64,000 nt of DNA from Setophaga petechia (Eukaryota > Chordata > Aves > Passeriformes > Parulidae): positions 248,001 through 312,000 of the forward strand of contig JANCRA010000171.1 in the NCBI GenBank assembly GCA_024362935.1. Reading direction: 5' to 3'. This document shows positions 22,977 to 33,005 of the stretch, piece by piece. The position numbers and the translations under genes are program-made. Below the pieces are notes generated by a model that was not told where the DNA came from, searched no databases, and saw only the letters and a program-made list of their open reading frames with translations. The stretch's first letter is position 1, and every line of letters begins with the position of its first letter.

Positions 22977-23672
22977 TCACTTCTTTTCTCTCTTCTTTCT
23001 TTTGACTTTTGCTGTTCCCCACTTTCCTACCCTCAATCTCTGAAGGTTCTCGATGCACTGATCCAATGCTTGGTCAGGATCTCCTTCAAAGGGCCCTACC
23101 ACAGATGTTTGGGTCAGTGGGACTTGTTCTCTACATCGGGCAGCCACAATGTGAGAATTTCTCATTATTTCTAGTGCTTTTAGTTCGTGATTCAAACGCC
23201 ACCTCACAAAAGCAGTAATTATTTGTTCTGCACTCTCATACAAATTAAGTCCCTCTCTTCCTGGCAAACCTGTAAATTCACTTAATGCTCTAATCCAGCA
23301 ACGTTCTCTTGCCCATTGGCCACGACACCTCCAACACCAAATTTCCCACACAAGTGCCTGATCATACCAGTAAGTATACCCACACCCAGCACACTTTAGA
23401 GCAACCTAAGCACAGCAAAACATGTTACTACAGGCTAAACAGGTTATACTATTCAGTGGCTCGGATTCGTCAAATTGCGTGGTAAGAACCCAGTTTATCC
23501 AATCTCGTGGTGGGTTCATTAGAGCTATGGCAGCTGGTTCACTATATTGCTCGAGACGCTGTAGATCCTGGTGTACATTAAAGAAAAGCTTTCTCTGCAG
23601 TCGTCCTTCTTCATCTCTTGCTGTTATTCTATCCCACCACTCGACATCCCAGATACGTAAGGCTTCACCCAT
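22977..23672 (-). pseudogene. ERV2 pol-env accessory frame (homologue of ERV1 accessory)
   Basis: Begins at ATG 23672 in strong context (AAATGG) just after the end of pol and ends at a stop by 22977, about 231 codons, with one internal TAG at 23406-23408. Residues ~1-50 have no counterpart in ERV1. From NPPRDWINWV onward it matches ERV1. The cysteine pattern is CLAC, a lone C, KCAGC, WCWRC, with CxxC-x12-CxxC-x15-CxxC spacing as in ERV1; the TAG falls where ERV1 has Phe40 (numbered from the TTG at 33017). The C-terminal half shares GDPDQALDQCIENLQRL, and the tail is KRKKREKK. No known family recognised; zinc binding is inferred. Confidence 0.75.
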
Positions 23673-23729
23673 TTAGCAAGTATCTGGAGAGTCTCTCGAG
23701 AATCTATTGATCAAAATTGTGAAGGTTTG

Positions 23730-26700
23730 AGGTGGAGTCAGAATTATGATGTCCGCTCCTCTTGTTTGTCTTCCGGAGCTTTCCTGACTCGTGAGTAGTG
23801 GATCCACGTAGGTCGCTCCTTGATCCGAATCGCGGTGAAGCCCACCTCTCTTGTAGGGGTTTTCCTAAAAAGATTCTTAAACATACACTCAATCACCGGG
23901 ATTAAATGGATGCAATTTGCAATCAGGTTGTTTAGGTTGGTGCTCTACCATCACAGTAGCATTCTTATCGAACTGTTTCCCCACCATAATTACATAATCG
24001 TAAATGTACTGATCACCGATTTGGTCTATGGCGTCCCCATTTACAACTTGCATAGCATAAGGTCTACCATACAAAATTTCAAATGGACTTAACTTTTTGA
24101 TCTTGGTTTGACTCCCAGCCTCAGCAGAGCAATAGGCAAAGCTTGATACCACTGCAAATTAGTCTCCTGGCATATTTTGGCAATTTGCTGTTTGCCATTT
24201 GATCTGTAATGCTTTGCTTATTGCTCTCACCACTTTTGCACAGAAATGTGTACCCCTGTCCGAAGAAATGCTCTTCGGTACCTCAAACCGTGGAATGATT
24301 TCATTTAACAGTACTTTAGTCACTTCTATTTGTCCTACAAGGGAATGCTTCAGGCCACCCAGAAAATATATCAGTTAATACCAACAAATACTGATACCCC
24401 CCTTTTCTTGGGAGTTCAGAAAAATCAATTTGCCATACTTCACCTGGGATTTTACCTCGATTTATGGCTCCTTGGTGTACCTTGGTTCCCGTATTTGGGT
24501 TGTTTTTCAGACACCGCTTGCACTGGGATGTAACGTGCTTTACAATAGTAAATAATTTCGGTCCTGCTATCCTGGCTTGCAAATACTGGTAAAGCGGATC
24601 TAGACCCCAATGGGCTTTTCATGCTCTGTCTTAACAATCTGCCACATTAGGTTCCCTGGTATGACCAAGTGTCCTGTCTCTAATTGTCCCCATTCACTAT
24701 CTAACAGTTTACCTTTATCCTTTTGAATCCATCTATGGTCTGATTCCTGATAATTTGGTTGGAGGTTTATATCCAGCTCTCCTGGTATTAGAGCTGTTAT
24801 CTTTCTGGTCCTTGCAGCAGCTAATTTAGCTTCTGCATCTGCCTTTCTATTCCTAACTTCTGGAGTAGTGTTACCTTTTAGGTGTCCTTTACAGTGCATT
24901 ATGGCCACTTGTGCTGGGAGTTGGACTGCTTCTAGCAATCGTAGAATTTCCTCTGCATGTTTGACTGTTTTCCCTTGAGTAGTCAACAGTCCTCTCTCTC
25001 TCCAGATGGCTCCATGAGCGTGCACAACAGAGAAAGCATACTTAGAGTCCGTCCAAATATTTATTCACATGTTCTCTGCCAATTCCAGGGCTCGTGTCAG
25101 AGCTATCAATTCTGCCTTCTGGGCTGAGGTCCCTGCAGGCAAAGGGTTTGACTCGATTACCTTTTCTGTGGTAGTTACTGCATAACCAGCCATTCTTATT
25201 CCTTGTTTTATGAAGCTGCTACCATCCGAGAACCAGTTGTCTGCATCTTCGAATGGCTCTTCTTTGAGATCCGGGCAACTGGAGTAAACGGCTTCGATCG
25301 TTTCCAGGCAATCGTGCTCGATGGGTTCTGCTGGGGCTCTCCCTTCTAGAAATGAAGCTGGGTTCACAATGTTAGTTACCTGAATAGTTCATCTGATTTA
25401 GCTAAGATAGCTTGATATTTTATGGTTGCCTTTCTGTTCTAATACAGCAGACACAGTGTGAGATACTAACACAGTCATTTTCTGGCCCAACGTGAGCTTT
25501 CTGGCCTCTTCAATGTTGATTATCACTGCGGCCACTGCTCTCAGACAGCCAGGCCATCCTTTACTCACTTCATCCAACTGTTTGGAGAAGTAGGCCACAG
25601 CCCTTCTATGCGGTCCTAAATGTTGTACCAGGACTCTTAGGGCCATTCCTTGTCGCTCATGAGAAAACAGCCAGAATGGTTTTGTCACGTCTGTAAGACC
25701 CAGGGCTGGTGCTATCATGAGTTCTTGTTTCAGTCTCTTATAGGCTCCCTTTGCCTCGGGAGTCCAAACTAGAACGTTCTTAGTTTCCTTCGACAAATCA
25801 TACAGTGGTTTAACGAGTATCTCGTACTGGTAGATCCATAGCCGACACCAACCTGTCATCCCCAGAAAGGCGCGCAGATCTCTCACCGTCTCTGGTTTAG
25901 GCATCCGGCAGATGGCCTCTTTCCTAGCTGCTCCCAGGGATCGCTGTCTTCTGGAAACTTCATATCCCAGATACACCACTTCTTCTTGTACCAGCTGTGC
26001 TTTCTGTTGAGAAACTCGATATCCACTTAAACTCAGAAAGTTTAACAGGGAAATGGTCCATGCAATGCATTCTTCTTCTGTTGCTATTAGGAAGTCGTCT
26101 ACGTATTGCAAAAGAGTACCATCTCCCAGCGGCCTTTTCCCACTGTTTTAATTCTTTGGCTAATTGGTTCCCAAAATCTCATTTACTGCCCTCAGATCTT
26201 GGACTAATCTATAAGCTCCATTAGGTCTCTTTACTGGCAGAATTGGGGTGTTAAAATCTGATTCACATTCTATCAATAACCCTAATTCTAAAAACCTTTT
26301 GATTATGGGCTCAATTCCCTTTCTATCTTCTAACCTCAGTGGGCATTGTTTCCTAACTACCGGCCTCGCTCCAGGTATAAGTTCAATAATGATAGGTGTT
26401 GCTTGTTTTGATTTCCCAGGTATATCAGTAGCCCATACTAATGGATATGTTTCACTCAGGATATGCTCAATATTGTGACTTTCGGGCTTTGGTTCTATAC
26501 AACTGATTGTTAGGCTTAGGGCTGTAATCAGTTGCTCTTTACTTGAAATTCCAATTCGTCCTAGTTGAATTTTATTACAGTTCCCAAGTTCTCCAGTAAG
26601 TCTCTCCCATTTGTTTCCCAATTTTGTATTTGATAGGTTTCGAAAAGTAAGTGGTTTTTTTTTGTTTTTTTTTTTTTTTTTTTTTTTTTGTTTTTTGTTT

Positions 26701-26895
26701 TTTTTTTTGTTTTTGTTTTTGTTTTTGGTTTTTTTTTTTTTTTTTTCTGGTTGGCCTGTTGCTCCCACAACTTGTATAAATCCATCACTCTTAGGTACCA
26801 ATTCTTGATTTAAAACCGAAAATGTTGCTCCTGTATCAATCAAAAAAATACAATTCCTTTTTACCTTCCCCCAGCTCCATTTTAACCAGTGGGTC
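23730..26895 (-). pseudogene. ERV2 pro-pol, broken
   Basis: Protease DTGAT near 26840; RT with LPVKRPNGAYRLVQDLRAVN near 26190 and YVDD near 26100; RNase H with FSDGSS near 25230; integrase zinc region, WQIDFSELP and [14 protein letters not shown] near 24370-24450; integrase C-terminus SPFEILYGRP near 24080; and TWIHYSRVRKAP before 23730. Multiple frame changes and stops separate these pieces. The protease-RT linker holds a ~100-bp T-rich tract on plus (26652-26747) that reads as poly-Lys on minus without closing the frame. Confidence 0.85.
26652..26747. repeat. T-rich/A-rich expansion inside ERV2 pol
   Basis: Almost pure T with isolated G on plus. On minus it is an A-rich tract encoding Lys/Asn/Thr, sitting where the protease-RT junction should be. 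It could be a poly(A) expansion or an assembly-prone homopolymer. Confidence 0.8.
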
Positions 26896-26898
26896 TGC

Positions 26899-27154
26899 TA
26901 GGGTATGGCCCACCGGTCCTGATCGATGGTAGTAGTAGTGGCCACTAGCCTTTCCCTTCGTTGGGGGCATTCTCGCTGCCAGTGTCCCCTCTGTAGGCAG
27001 TACTTACATTGGTTTGGCCTTACTCTAGTTGGGTGGGGTTGGAGTCTCCCTCCCCCTCTTGCTGGGTTACCTCCACTTCTTCCCTTGGTTCCAAATTCCG
27101 AATAGCCTGTTTTCTGAGCTGCCACTGCTTCAGCCACTATTCGAGCTATCCTAT
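26899..27154 (-). pseudogene. ERV2 gag, C-terminal fragment
   Basis: Reads RIARIVAEAVAAQ, then a basic stretch, then one CCHC knuckle CKYCLQRGHWQREC, ending near WAIP with a TAG at 26896-26898. A single knuckle and a UAG at the gag end are gammaretroviral habits. The 5' end is abruptly replaced by the ERV1 5' LTR at 27155. Confidence 0.8.
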
Positions 27155-27534
27155 TGAGAGCCTAGTTGCTGACTGGCTTGATGAGAAAGGCCATGATGGC
27201 TATAAGATGATCAATATGAGCAGTAATTAGAGCAAAGTGCACAGGGTAGCTTTAGTTTACAGGATATCTCTGTCAGCAAAACAACTTGGCCTGAACCTAG
27301 CATACGTGCTGTAGGAATCATAGCTAGCGAGCAACAGGAATATAGAAATATAACTATGTTGCAGGAATATAACTATGTTGCAGGTATTGACGCAAATGCC
27401 TTCTGACCAATAAGGAGCTCAGCTTTTGCAATATGTATGAGACTAATTAAGAAGTGTATTTAACCTGTCAATGGAGATCAATAAATCGAGCTACGTTGAT
27501 GAACCATCTGGTGTCACGTCTCCCTTCTTCAACA
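27155..27534 (+). mobile_element. ERV1 5' LTR
   Basis: TGAGAGCC to TTCAACA, 380 bp. Holds a tandem 19-bp repeat (27347-27384, AATATAACTATGTTGCAGG), CCAAT at 27407-27411, a TATTTAA promoter box at 27457-27463 (as in alpharetroviruses) and AATAAA at 27480-27485. Confidence 0.95.
27457..27463 (+). promoter_or_regulatory. ERV1 TATA-type box
   Basis: TATTTAA, 46 bases after CCAAT and 17 before AATAAA. The short spacing to AATAAA implies that transcription starts close to the polyA signal and that R is short. Confidence 0.6.
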
Positions 27535-27537
27535 AAA

Positions 27538-27555
27538 TGGTGACCCCGGACGTCG
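27538..27555 (+). other. ERV1 primer binding site (tRNA-Trp type)
   Basis: Three bases after the LTR, TGGTGACCCCGGACGT resembles the tRNA-Trp primer site used by avian alpharetroviruses (TGGTGACCCCGACGTGAT), with one extra G and a changed 3' end. Confidence 0.75.
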
Positions 27556-27739
27556 CCCCTCTCGCATAAAAAAAAAAAAGGGGGGAAGGACACGCCATCG
27601 GTTGGAGAAGTTGGGTCGGGCTCCGAAGCGGCCGGAGCGGTGCTGAACGAAGGGAAAGCACTCCCAAAGATCACATCGGTGGTTTTGGGCCGTACATGCT
27701 GCCGAAGCCGGAGAGCCGCAACAGCGTCGACGCATAAAA
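27556..27739 (+). other. ERV1 leader
   Basis: Untranslated leader between the primer site and gag, containing a run of twelve A followed by G6 at about 27568-27585. Packaging signals and the splice donor must lie here or early in gag; none could be fixed by eye. Confidence 0.5.
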
Positions 27740-29665
27740 ATGGACAGGCAAGCAGCATATGATTTATTTACAGCCGGGTTAGAAAAAAGGGGAATTAAAG
27801 GGATAGATTTAAAAAAGGAGTTACCAGGGTTATTAGCATGGGGTCATACTAAGGGTGTGTTTAGTAATCCTCATACTGTACATGAGATAAGTGAATGGCG
27901 TAAGCTAGGTGATATAATATGGGATGCAGTGCTGGATGATGATAAGACAGCTAAAAAACTTGGGAAGATATGGAGAGTTGTAAATAATGCTCTGTTACAA
28001 CATCAGGCAGAAAAGAAAGCGGCTGAGGAAGCCTTAAAGGCCTCCAAAAAGAATGTACATTATGGGCAGGATGGTGAACCGCTAGCTCCGGGAGTAACGA
28101 AAGTATTTTTACCGGCCCCAGGAGCTTTAACTGAGGGTGTGGGAGCCGGGCTTGAGCCAGCTGCTCTGCTCTTACAAGAGCAGGGAGTACAGCCATCCGC
28201 TCCTCCCTTGCAAGAACAGGGAGTGCAGCCGTCTGCTCCTCCTTTACCAGAACAAGGAGCACAGTTAACCCTAAAGCAGCCAAACGTAAATGATTCTTCT
28301 CCGTCACCGCCACCTGAAAAAGCAGTGCAAACCAGCTCCCAGAAAAATGATCCAGATCCTGTCCCTGGGGCACGTAGTGACCTGTGGGAGGAGATGGTAA
28401 AACAAAGAAGGGAAGCATGGGCACAGCTAGCCAAACATGGGTTGGAATGTGGAGACGGAGATATAGTGGAGGCTGCTGGTAATTTGGCCTGTCCGGTAAC
28501 ATACACCCCAGTGATTGATCAAAATGGACAAGTGCAACAACAACTTGGCGAATATGTCCCATTAGATTGGAAATTGCTTGCTCAATTAAGGCAAACTGTT
28601 AGTCAATTTGGATTTAAAAGTGAGCCCGTAAAACAAATGTTGGAATATTTGTTTAACAACATGTTATTGTTGCCAAATGACTTGAGGGGTATTGCGAAAC
28701 TGATGTTTACACAGCATCAGCAATTATTGTTTAATGCTCACTGGCAAGCTTTGGTAAATGAATCTGTGGCAGTGCAAAGGGGTCCAGGTGATCCTCTTAA
28801 TGGTCTTACGGTAGATGAATTAATGGGGTTAGGTCCCTACCTAAGATCAGAGGCTCAAATGCTTATGGGACCAGACAAAATTCGAGAAGCAATGCGATTA
28901 GTCAGGAATGCTATGGACAAGGTTAAAGATAGTGCTGGAATTCCAATGTACATGGGTATTAAACAGGGTAGAGAGGAATCTTTTGGCACTTTTATAGATA
29001 GGGTAGCAGAAGCTATAGATAAGGCAGGAGTCGCAGATTTTATGAAGGGAGCACTGTTAAAGCAGTGTGCTTTACAAAATAGTAATGAAAGCACTAGAAA
29101 AACCCTATTCACACTAGGGGCTAACTGGAGCATAGAAGAAGCATTAGAAAGGATGGCAATGCAACCTACCGGGACGCAAGCCTTCCTAGTTAATGCCATT
29201 AAGGAATTAGGAGTAGGATTACAAAAGCAAGCAGAGTCAACACAAAGTCAAGTATTAGCAGCTCTTGCGCCTCTCCAAGCTCCTAGCCGATCATCACCTA
29301 TCCTTAAGTGCTATCGATGTGGTCAAAGAGGTCATCTGCGGAATACATGCCGAGCAACTGGAGTTTGGTGCCAGAACTGTCAGTCTAATTCTCACAATGC
29401 ATTGGCTTGTCGCCGACGCCCGGGAAACTTTCGGCGGAGCGCGAATGGGGGCCGCGCTCAGACACAAGTAGCCCTTGCTACTCCGGCACCACCGCCTGCC
29501 TGCAACCAGCCTCAGCAGCCTCAGCAGGGAACCTGGACCGCTGTGACCTCAGCGCCACCTCCTGTCTGCAATCAGCCACCGCAGGAAGCCGGCAACCCGT
29601 CACCGCAGGGAGCTTGCAACCAGCCACCACAGGGAGCTTGGGCCTCGACTTGGAATCCTCAGTGA
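27740..29665 (+). CDS. gag: ERV1 gag polyprotein
   Basis: 641 codons from an ATG in good context (AAAATGG). Structural polyprotein for particle assembly at the membrane. Order: matrix-like N-terminus; a Pro/Gln-rich linker with two PSAP late-domain motifs at residues 152-155 and 164-167 inside a 12-residue repeat (QPSAPPLQEQ); capsid from about residue 250 (ACPVTYTPV, then WKLLAQLRQTVSQFG) with a major-homology-like GIKQGREESFGTFIDRV; two CCHC knuckles (C524-C537 CYRCGQRGHLRNTC, C544-C557 CQNCQSNSHNALAC); and a Pro/Gln-rich tail. Two knuckles and the layout mark class II. Ends at 29665, overlapping the pro frame. Confidence 0.95.
   Translation: MDRQAAYDLFTAGLEKRGIKGIDLKKELPGLLAWGHTKGVFSNPHTVHEISEWRKLGDIIWDAVLDDDKTAKKLGKIWRVVNNALLQHQAEKKAAEEALKASKKNVHYGQDGEPLAPGVTKVFLPAPGALTEGVGAGLEPAALLLQEQGVQPSAPPLQEQGVQPSAPPLPEQGAQLTLKQPNVNDSSPSPPPEKAVQTSSQKNDPDPVPGARSDLWEEMVKQRREAWAQLAKHGLECGDGDIVEAAGNLACPVTYTPVIDQNGQVQQQLGEYVPLDWKLLAQLRQTVSQFGFKSEPVKQMLEYLFNNMLLLPNDLRGIAKLMFTQHQQLLFNAHWQALVNESVAVQRGPGDPLNGLTVDELMGLGPYLRSEAQMLMGPDKIREAMRLVRNAMDKVKDSAGIPMYMGIKQGREESFGTFIDRVAEAIDKAGVADFMKGALLKQCALQNSNESTRKTLFTLGANWSIEEALERMAMQPTGTQAFLVNAIKELGVGLQKQAESTQSQVLAALAPLQAPSRSSPILKCYRCGQRGHLRNTCRATGVWCQNCQSNSHNALACRRRPGNFRRSANGGRAQTQVALATPAPPPACNQPQQPQQGTWTAVTSAPPPVCNQPPQEAGNPSPQGACNQPPQGAWASTWNPQ
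29422..29459 (+). promoter_or_regulatory. gag-pro -1 ribosomal frameshift signal
   Basis: GGGAAAC at 29422-29428 is in the exact X XXY YYZ register of the gag frame (GGA AAC codons), the classic betaretroviral slip site. Eight bases downstream a perfect 7-bp stem, GAGCGCG (29437-29443) with CGCGCTC (29453-29459), closes a 9-base loop. The -1 frame is the dut-pro frame. Confidence 0.85.
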
Positions 29666-30339
29666 AAACTACAATCATGACAACTCATCCCGTCAAAATA
29701 CCTACTGGAGTTTATGGACCAATAGTTATTAATGGACAAACATATGGTGCATTGCTTTTGGGTCGTTCATCTGTTTCTATTATGGGACTTTTTGTTTTAC
29801 CTGGAGTTATAGATGCTGATTACACTGGGGAAATACAAATCATGGCTTATACTTTGTTTCCACCTCTGACTGTTTTAAAAGGACAAAAAATAGCTCAGTT
29901 GCTGCCATTACAGCAACTCACAAATGGATTACAACCACTCCAAAAACAACCACGGGGAAATCAAGGTTTTGGTTCTTCAGGGATGGCTATGCTTACCATG
30001 GATTTACATAGTAGGCCTAAGAAGAAAGTAAGCATCACTTACCTAAGCCAAACAATTGTACTTTGGGGCTTACTGGATACTGGAGCTGACACCAGTATTG
30101 TTTCTCCTGAATATTGGCCACCTGCTTGGCCCCGTCAGGCATCAATGAACGCTGTAACTGGTGTAGGAGGATTTTCTCTGGCACAAAAGACACCATTGCT
30201 TCAGGTGGAATTAGATGGCCAGAGGATCAATGTTGTTTTGTCTATTGTTACCTTGCCTCCTACTGTACAATGTCTCATTGGCCGTGATATTCTTGCTCAA
30301 CTGGGTGTGGTGTTATCCAATGAGCACCCTTTGGGGTGA
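29429..30339 (+). CDS. pro: ERV1 dUTPase-protease (dut-pro)
   Basis: Expressed by -1 shift from gag. The first part is a dUTPase domain with all five signature regions in order: GSLGLDLES near 29630, LLLGRSSVSIMG near 29755, GVIDADYTGEIQIM near 29805, GQKIAQLLPL near 29880 and GFGSSGMA near 29970. Then an aspartic protease follows with LLDTGADTSIV (catalytic Asp codon at 30076-30078) and CLIGRDILAQLG near 30270. The dUTPase lowers dUTP during reverse transcription; the protease matures the polyproteins. Fusion of dUTPase ahead of protease is characteristic of betaretroviruses. The frame continues to TGA at 30337-30339. Confidence 0.9.
30324..30339 (+). promoter_or_regulatory. pro-pol -1 frameshift window
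   Basis: The pol frame is open upstream only to 30324 (TGA at 30321-30323) and pro stops at 30337-30339, so the shift must occur within 16 bases. The only slippery heptamer there is CCCTTTG at 30327-30333, in X XXY YYZ register with pro. The final G is not the favoured last base, so efficiency is uncertain. Confidence 0.75.
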
Positions 30340-33005
30340 TCGCCATTGCTTGGACATTCCCTATTCCCATTACCTGGACATCAAATTCTCCTGTAATGGT
30401 TAAGCAATGGCCATTAAAAAGGGAAAGTCTGATTCAAGCTCATCAATTAGTTAAGGAACAATTTGAACAGGCACATTTAAAGCTGTCAACTAGCCCATGG
30501 AATACTCCAATTTTTGTCATAAAAAAGAAGTCTGGCAAATATCGTTTATTGCATGATCTTCGTGCAGTGAATAATCAGATGGAGCCTATGGGTGCATCAC
30601 AGCCTGGACTACCTAATCCCTCTATGTTACCTGAGAACTGGCCATTACTAATTGTTGATTTAAAGGACTGTTTTTTCACTATTGCTTTGCATCCCAACGA
30701 TACAAAAAGATTTGCTTTTACATTGCCAGCAATTAACAGAGGGGAACCAGATAAAAGATTTGAATGGGTTACTCTTCCGCAAGGAATGCGGAATTCCCCT
30801 ACTTTGTGTCAATTGTATGTGGATGCTGCTATACAGCCATTGAGAGGGAAATGGCCAGAGACTGTTATTTATCATTACATGGATGATATTTTGTTTGCTC
30901 AGAAAGATCCATTCACTACTGATCAATTGGAGGAAATAAAATCAACATTGAAAACAGCATCTTTAACTATAGCTCCTGAAAAAATTCAGCAAACATCACC
31001 TTGGAAATATTTGGGATGGACTATAACAGAACAGGTGATTAGACCTCAGAAGTTGGAATTACAAACTAAACTACAAACACTGCATGATGCTCAGAAACTT
31101 TTAGGTGACTTGCAGTGGTTAAAACCCATGGTCGGTATTCCAAATTTTCTGTTGGATCAACTTCGCCCATTATTAAAGGGCACGGACCCAGCATCACGTG
31201 TTACTATGACACCTGAACAACATCGAGTATTACAACAGATTCTTCACTGTGTGACTAATAATTTTGTTTCACGCCGCATCCTCGACCACCCTGTAGTGCT
31301 GACTATATGGGCCACGCCAGCACATCTGTTGGGAGCTTTAACACAGGTTGAAAGGAAAACGGGGGAGCACAGGGTGTTGGAATGGATGTCTCCACCGTTA
31401 CAGCATCATCAGACTATTTTTTCAAAGCCGGAACAGCTTGCTGCAGTAATACGTAAAGGACGTACAAGGATTATAGAAGTAACAGGAGAGGAACCTGAGG
31501 CTATATACCTACCAATAAAAAAGAATGATTTGGATTGGTATCTTGTAAATTGCCAAGAATTGCAAAGTGCACTACTGGGAACAGGTGCACAAATTTACAC
31601 AGGTCCTCTGGAACCAAAACAATTACAGTGGCTATCTGATTGGGATTGGATTACACGACCATTACGTTCTGCAACACCAATAAAGGATGCTATTACAGTG
31701 TTCACTGATGCTGGAAAGAAATCACGCCGAGCTGCAATCACTTGGAAAGAGGACAGTGATTGGAAACATAAACTTTTAGAAGCAGACCCGAAGGATAGTT
31801 TACAAACTCTAGAATTGTTGGCAGTTGTTTGGGCATTAAGCCATTTTTCTCAGTCTATAAATGTGGTTACTGATTCATTTTATGTTGCAGGAGTAGTACA
31901 GAGGATAGAAGGGGCTGCTGTGAAGGAAGTGCAAAATAAAAGGTTGTACTTATTGTTTTTGCAGCTTAAACGGGCTATAGACAGTCGACACTGCCCTTAT
32001 TGCATACTACACATTAGAAGCCATAAATGGGATGTTGGTCTTGGGGAAGGTAATGATAGAGCAGACAAATTAGTCATGCATACAAATGAGACAGACAGTT
32101 TTCAATTGGCTCGTGCTGCACACTCACAGTTCCATCAAAATGCAAAAGGTTTACACAGAAAGTTTAAAATCACCATCAATGAGGCCAGAGCAATTGTTAA
32201 GACTTGTCCTGTATGTAGTCATCATAATGGAGGTTTGGGTTTAGGATGTGGAGTGAATCCTAGAGGATTAGAGCAGAATAAAATCTGGCAAATGGATGTA
32301 ACACATGTTCTGGAGTTTGGCAGGCTCAAGTATGTGCATGTGACAGTAGATACATTTAGCAAATATGTGTGGGCAACAGCACAAGCAGGAGAAAAAGCTG
32401 TTCATGTTATTCGGCATTTGACTAACAGCTTTGCAGTTATGGGTGTCCCAGAAGAAATTAAAACTGACAATGGTCCTGCATATGTAGGAAAAAGGGTAGA
32501 ACATTTTTTGAAAGCATGGGGAGTTGATCATAAAACTGGTATTCCACATTCACCTACAGGTCAAGCTATTGTGGAAAGAGCACACAGGACATTAAAGCAG
32601 TATTTGTTGAAGCATAGTGATGTTGCAGATCCTCAAGAAAGATTAGCAAAAGTGCTATATGTTATGAATCATTTGTGTACATTTGGAGATGAAGTCGATC
32701 CACCTGCAGTTAAGCATGTTAAGGCAGTGAACTCTAGCCCAGCAGAGAACAATCGAAAGATGTGGGTGAGATATAGAGACCCTAAAACAGGATTATGGCA
32801 GGAACCTGCTGAAGTGTTGTATTGGGGAAGAGGTTATGTTTGTATTTCTACCCCAACAGGTTCTATATGGGTGCCAGCTAAGTGGGTGAGACCAGCTATA
32901 GATGTATGCTCCGTGGCTAACCGAATCAACGCGTCAGAGAGTCGAGCAGAAGCTGAATCTGATTTTGCCATCGAGATTGCAACAATTAGCTGGTTAGCAG
33001 GATAG
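30336..33005 (+). CDS. pol: ERV1 pol (reverse transcriptase, RNase H, integrase)
   Basis: About 889 codons entered by -1 shift; there is no ATG of its own (first in-frame codon after the slip is GTG at 30336). RT: FVIKKKSGKYRLLHDLRAVN near residue 65 and YMDD at 181-184. RNase H: TVFTDAG near 456, ELLAVVWAL, VVTDSF. Integrase: HHCC zinc site (H..H then CPVC) near 595-640, catalytic D654, D711, E747 giving D-x56-D-x35-E, and a C-terminal domain with LWQEPAEVLYWGRGYVCI. All catalytic residues are present. Class II relationship by sequence. The stop lies in front of the accessory frame, near which its sequence appears to switch origin. Confidence 0.95.
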   Translation: MIAIAWTFPIPITWTSNSPVMVKQWPLKRESLIQAHQLVKEQFEQAHLKLSTSPWNTPIFVIKKKSGKYRLLHDLRAVNNQMEPMGASQPGLPNPSMLPENWPLLIVDLKDCFFTIALHPNDTKRFAFTLPAINRGEPDKRFEWVTLPQGMRNSPTLCQLYVDAAIQPLRGKWPETVIYHYMDDILFAQKDPFTTDQLEEIKSTLKTASLTIAPEKIQQTSPWKYLGWTITEQVIRPQKLELQTKLQTLHDAQKLLGDLQWLKPMVGIPNFLLDQLRPLLKGTDPASRVTMTPEQHRVLQQILHCVTNNFVSRRILDHPVVLTIWATPAHLLGALTQVERKTGEHRVLEWMSPPLQHHQTIFSKPEQLAAVIRKGRTRIIEVTGEEPEAIYLPIKKNDLDWYLVNCQELQSALLGTGAQIYTGPLEPKQLQWLSDWDWITRPLRSATPIKDAITVFTDAGKKSRRAAITWKEDSDWKHKLLEADPKDSLQTLELLAVVWALSHFSQSINVVTDSFYVAGVVQRIEGAAVKEVQNKRLYLLFLQLKRAIDSRHCPYCILHIRSHKWDVGLGEGNDRADKLVMHTNETDSFQLARAAHSQFHQNAKGLHRKFKITINEARAIVKTCPVCSHHNGGLGLGCGVNPRGLEQNKIWQMDVTHVLEFGRLKYVHVTVDTFSKYVWATAQAGEKAVHVIRHLTNSFAVMGVPEEIKTDNGPAYVGKRVEHFLKAWGVDHKTGIPHSPTGQAIVERAHRTLKQYLLKHSDVADPQERLAKVLYVMNHLCTFGDEVDPPAVKHVKAVNSSPAENNRKMWVRYRDPKTGLWQEPAEVLYWGRGYVCISTPTGSIWVPAKWVRPAIDVCSVANRINASESRAEAESDFAIEIATISWLAG

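Larger units (their letters stand above)
21936..27154 (-). mobile_element. ERV2: decayed class I (gamma-like) provirus, 5' part missing
   Basis: Reading from 27154 downward: the C-terminal part of gag, protease, reverse transcriptase, RNase H, integrase, an accessory frame, an env remnant, the polypurine tract and the 3' LTR. One zinc knuckle in gag, the DTGAT protease, YVDD and the integrase LSPFEILYGRP motif point to gammaretrovirus-like class I. Several frameshifts, an A-rich expansion and an env deletion break it. Its 5' end is cut by the 5' LTR of ERV1; the missing gag start and 5' LTR are not found on the other side of ERV1. Confidence 0.85.

Noticed and set aside
29407..29665. Gag-pro overlap read as a separate Pro-rich gene
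   Set aside because: The frames fit the -1 shift at GGGAAAC; no independent start.
32268..32549. Minus-strand frame inside ERV1 pol
   Set aside because: Shadow of the integrase coding strand.
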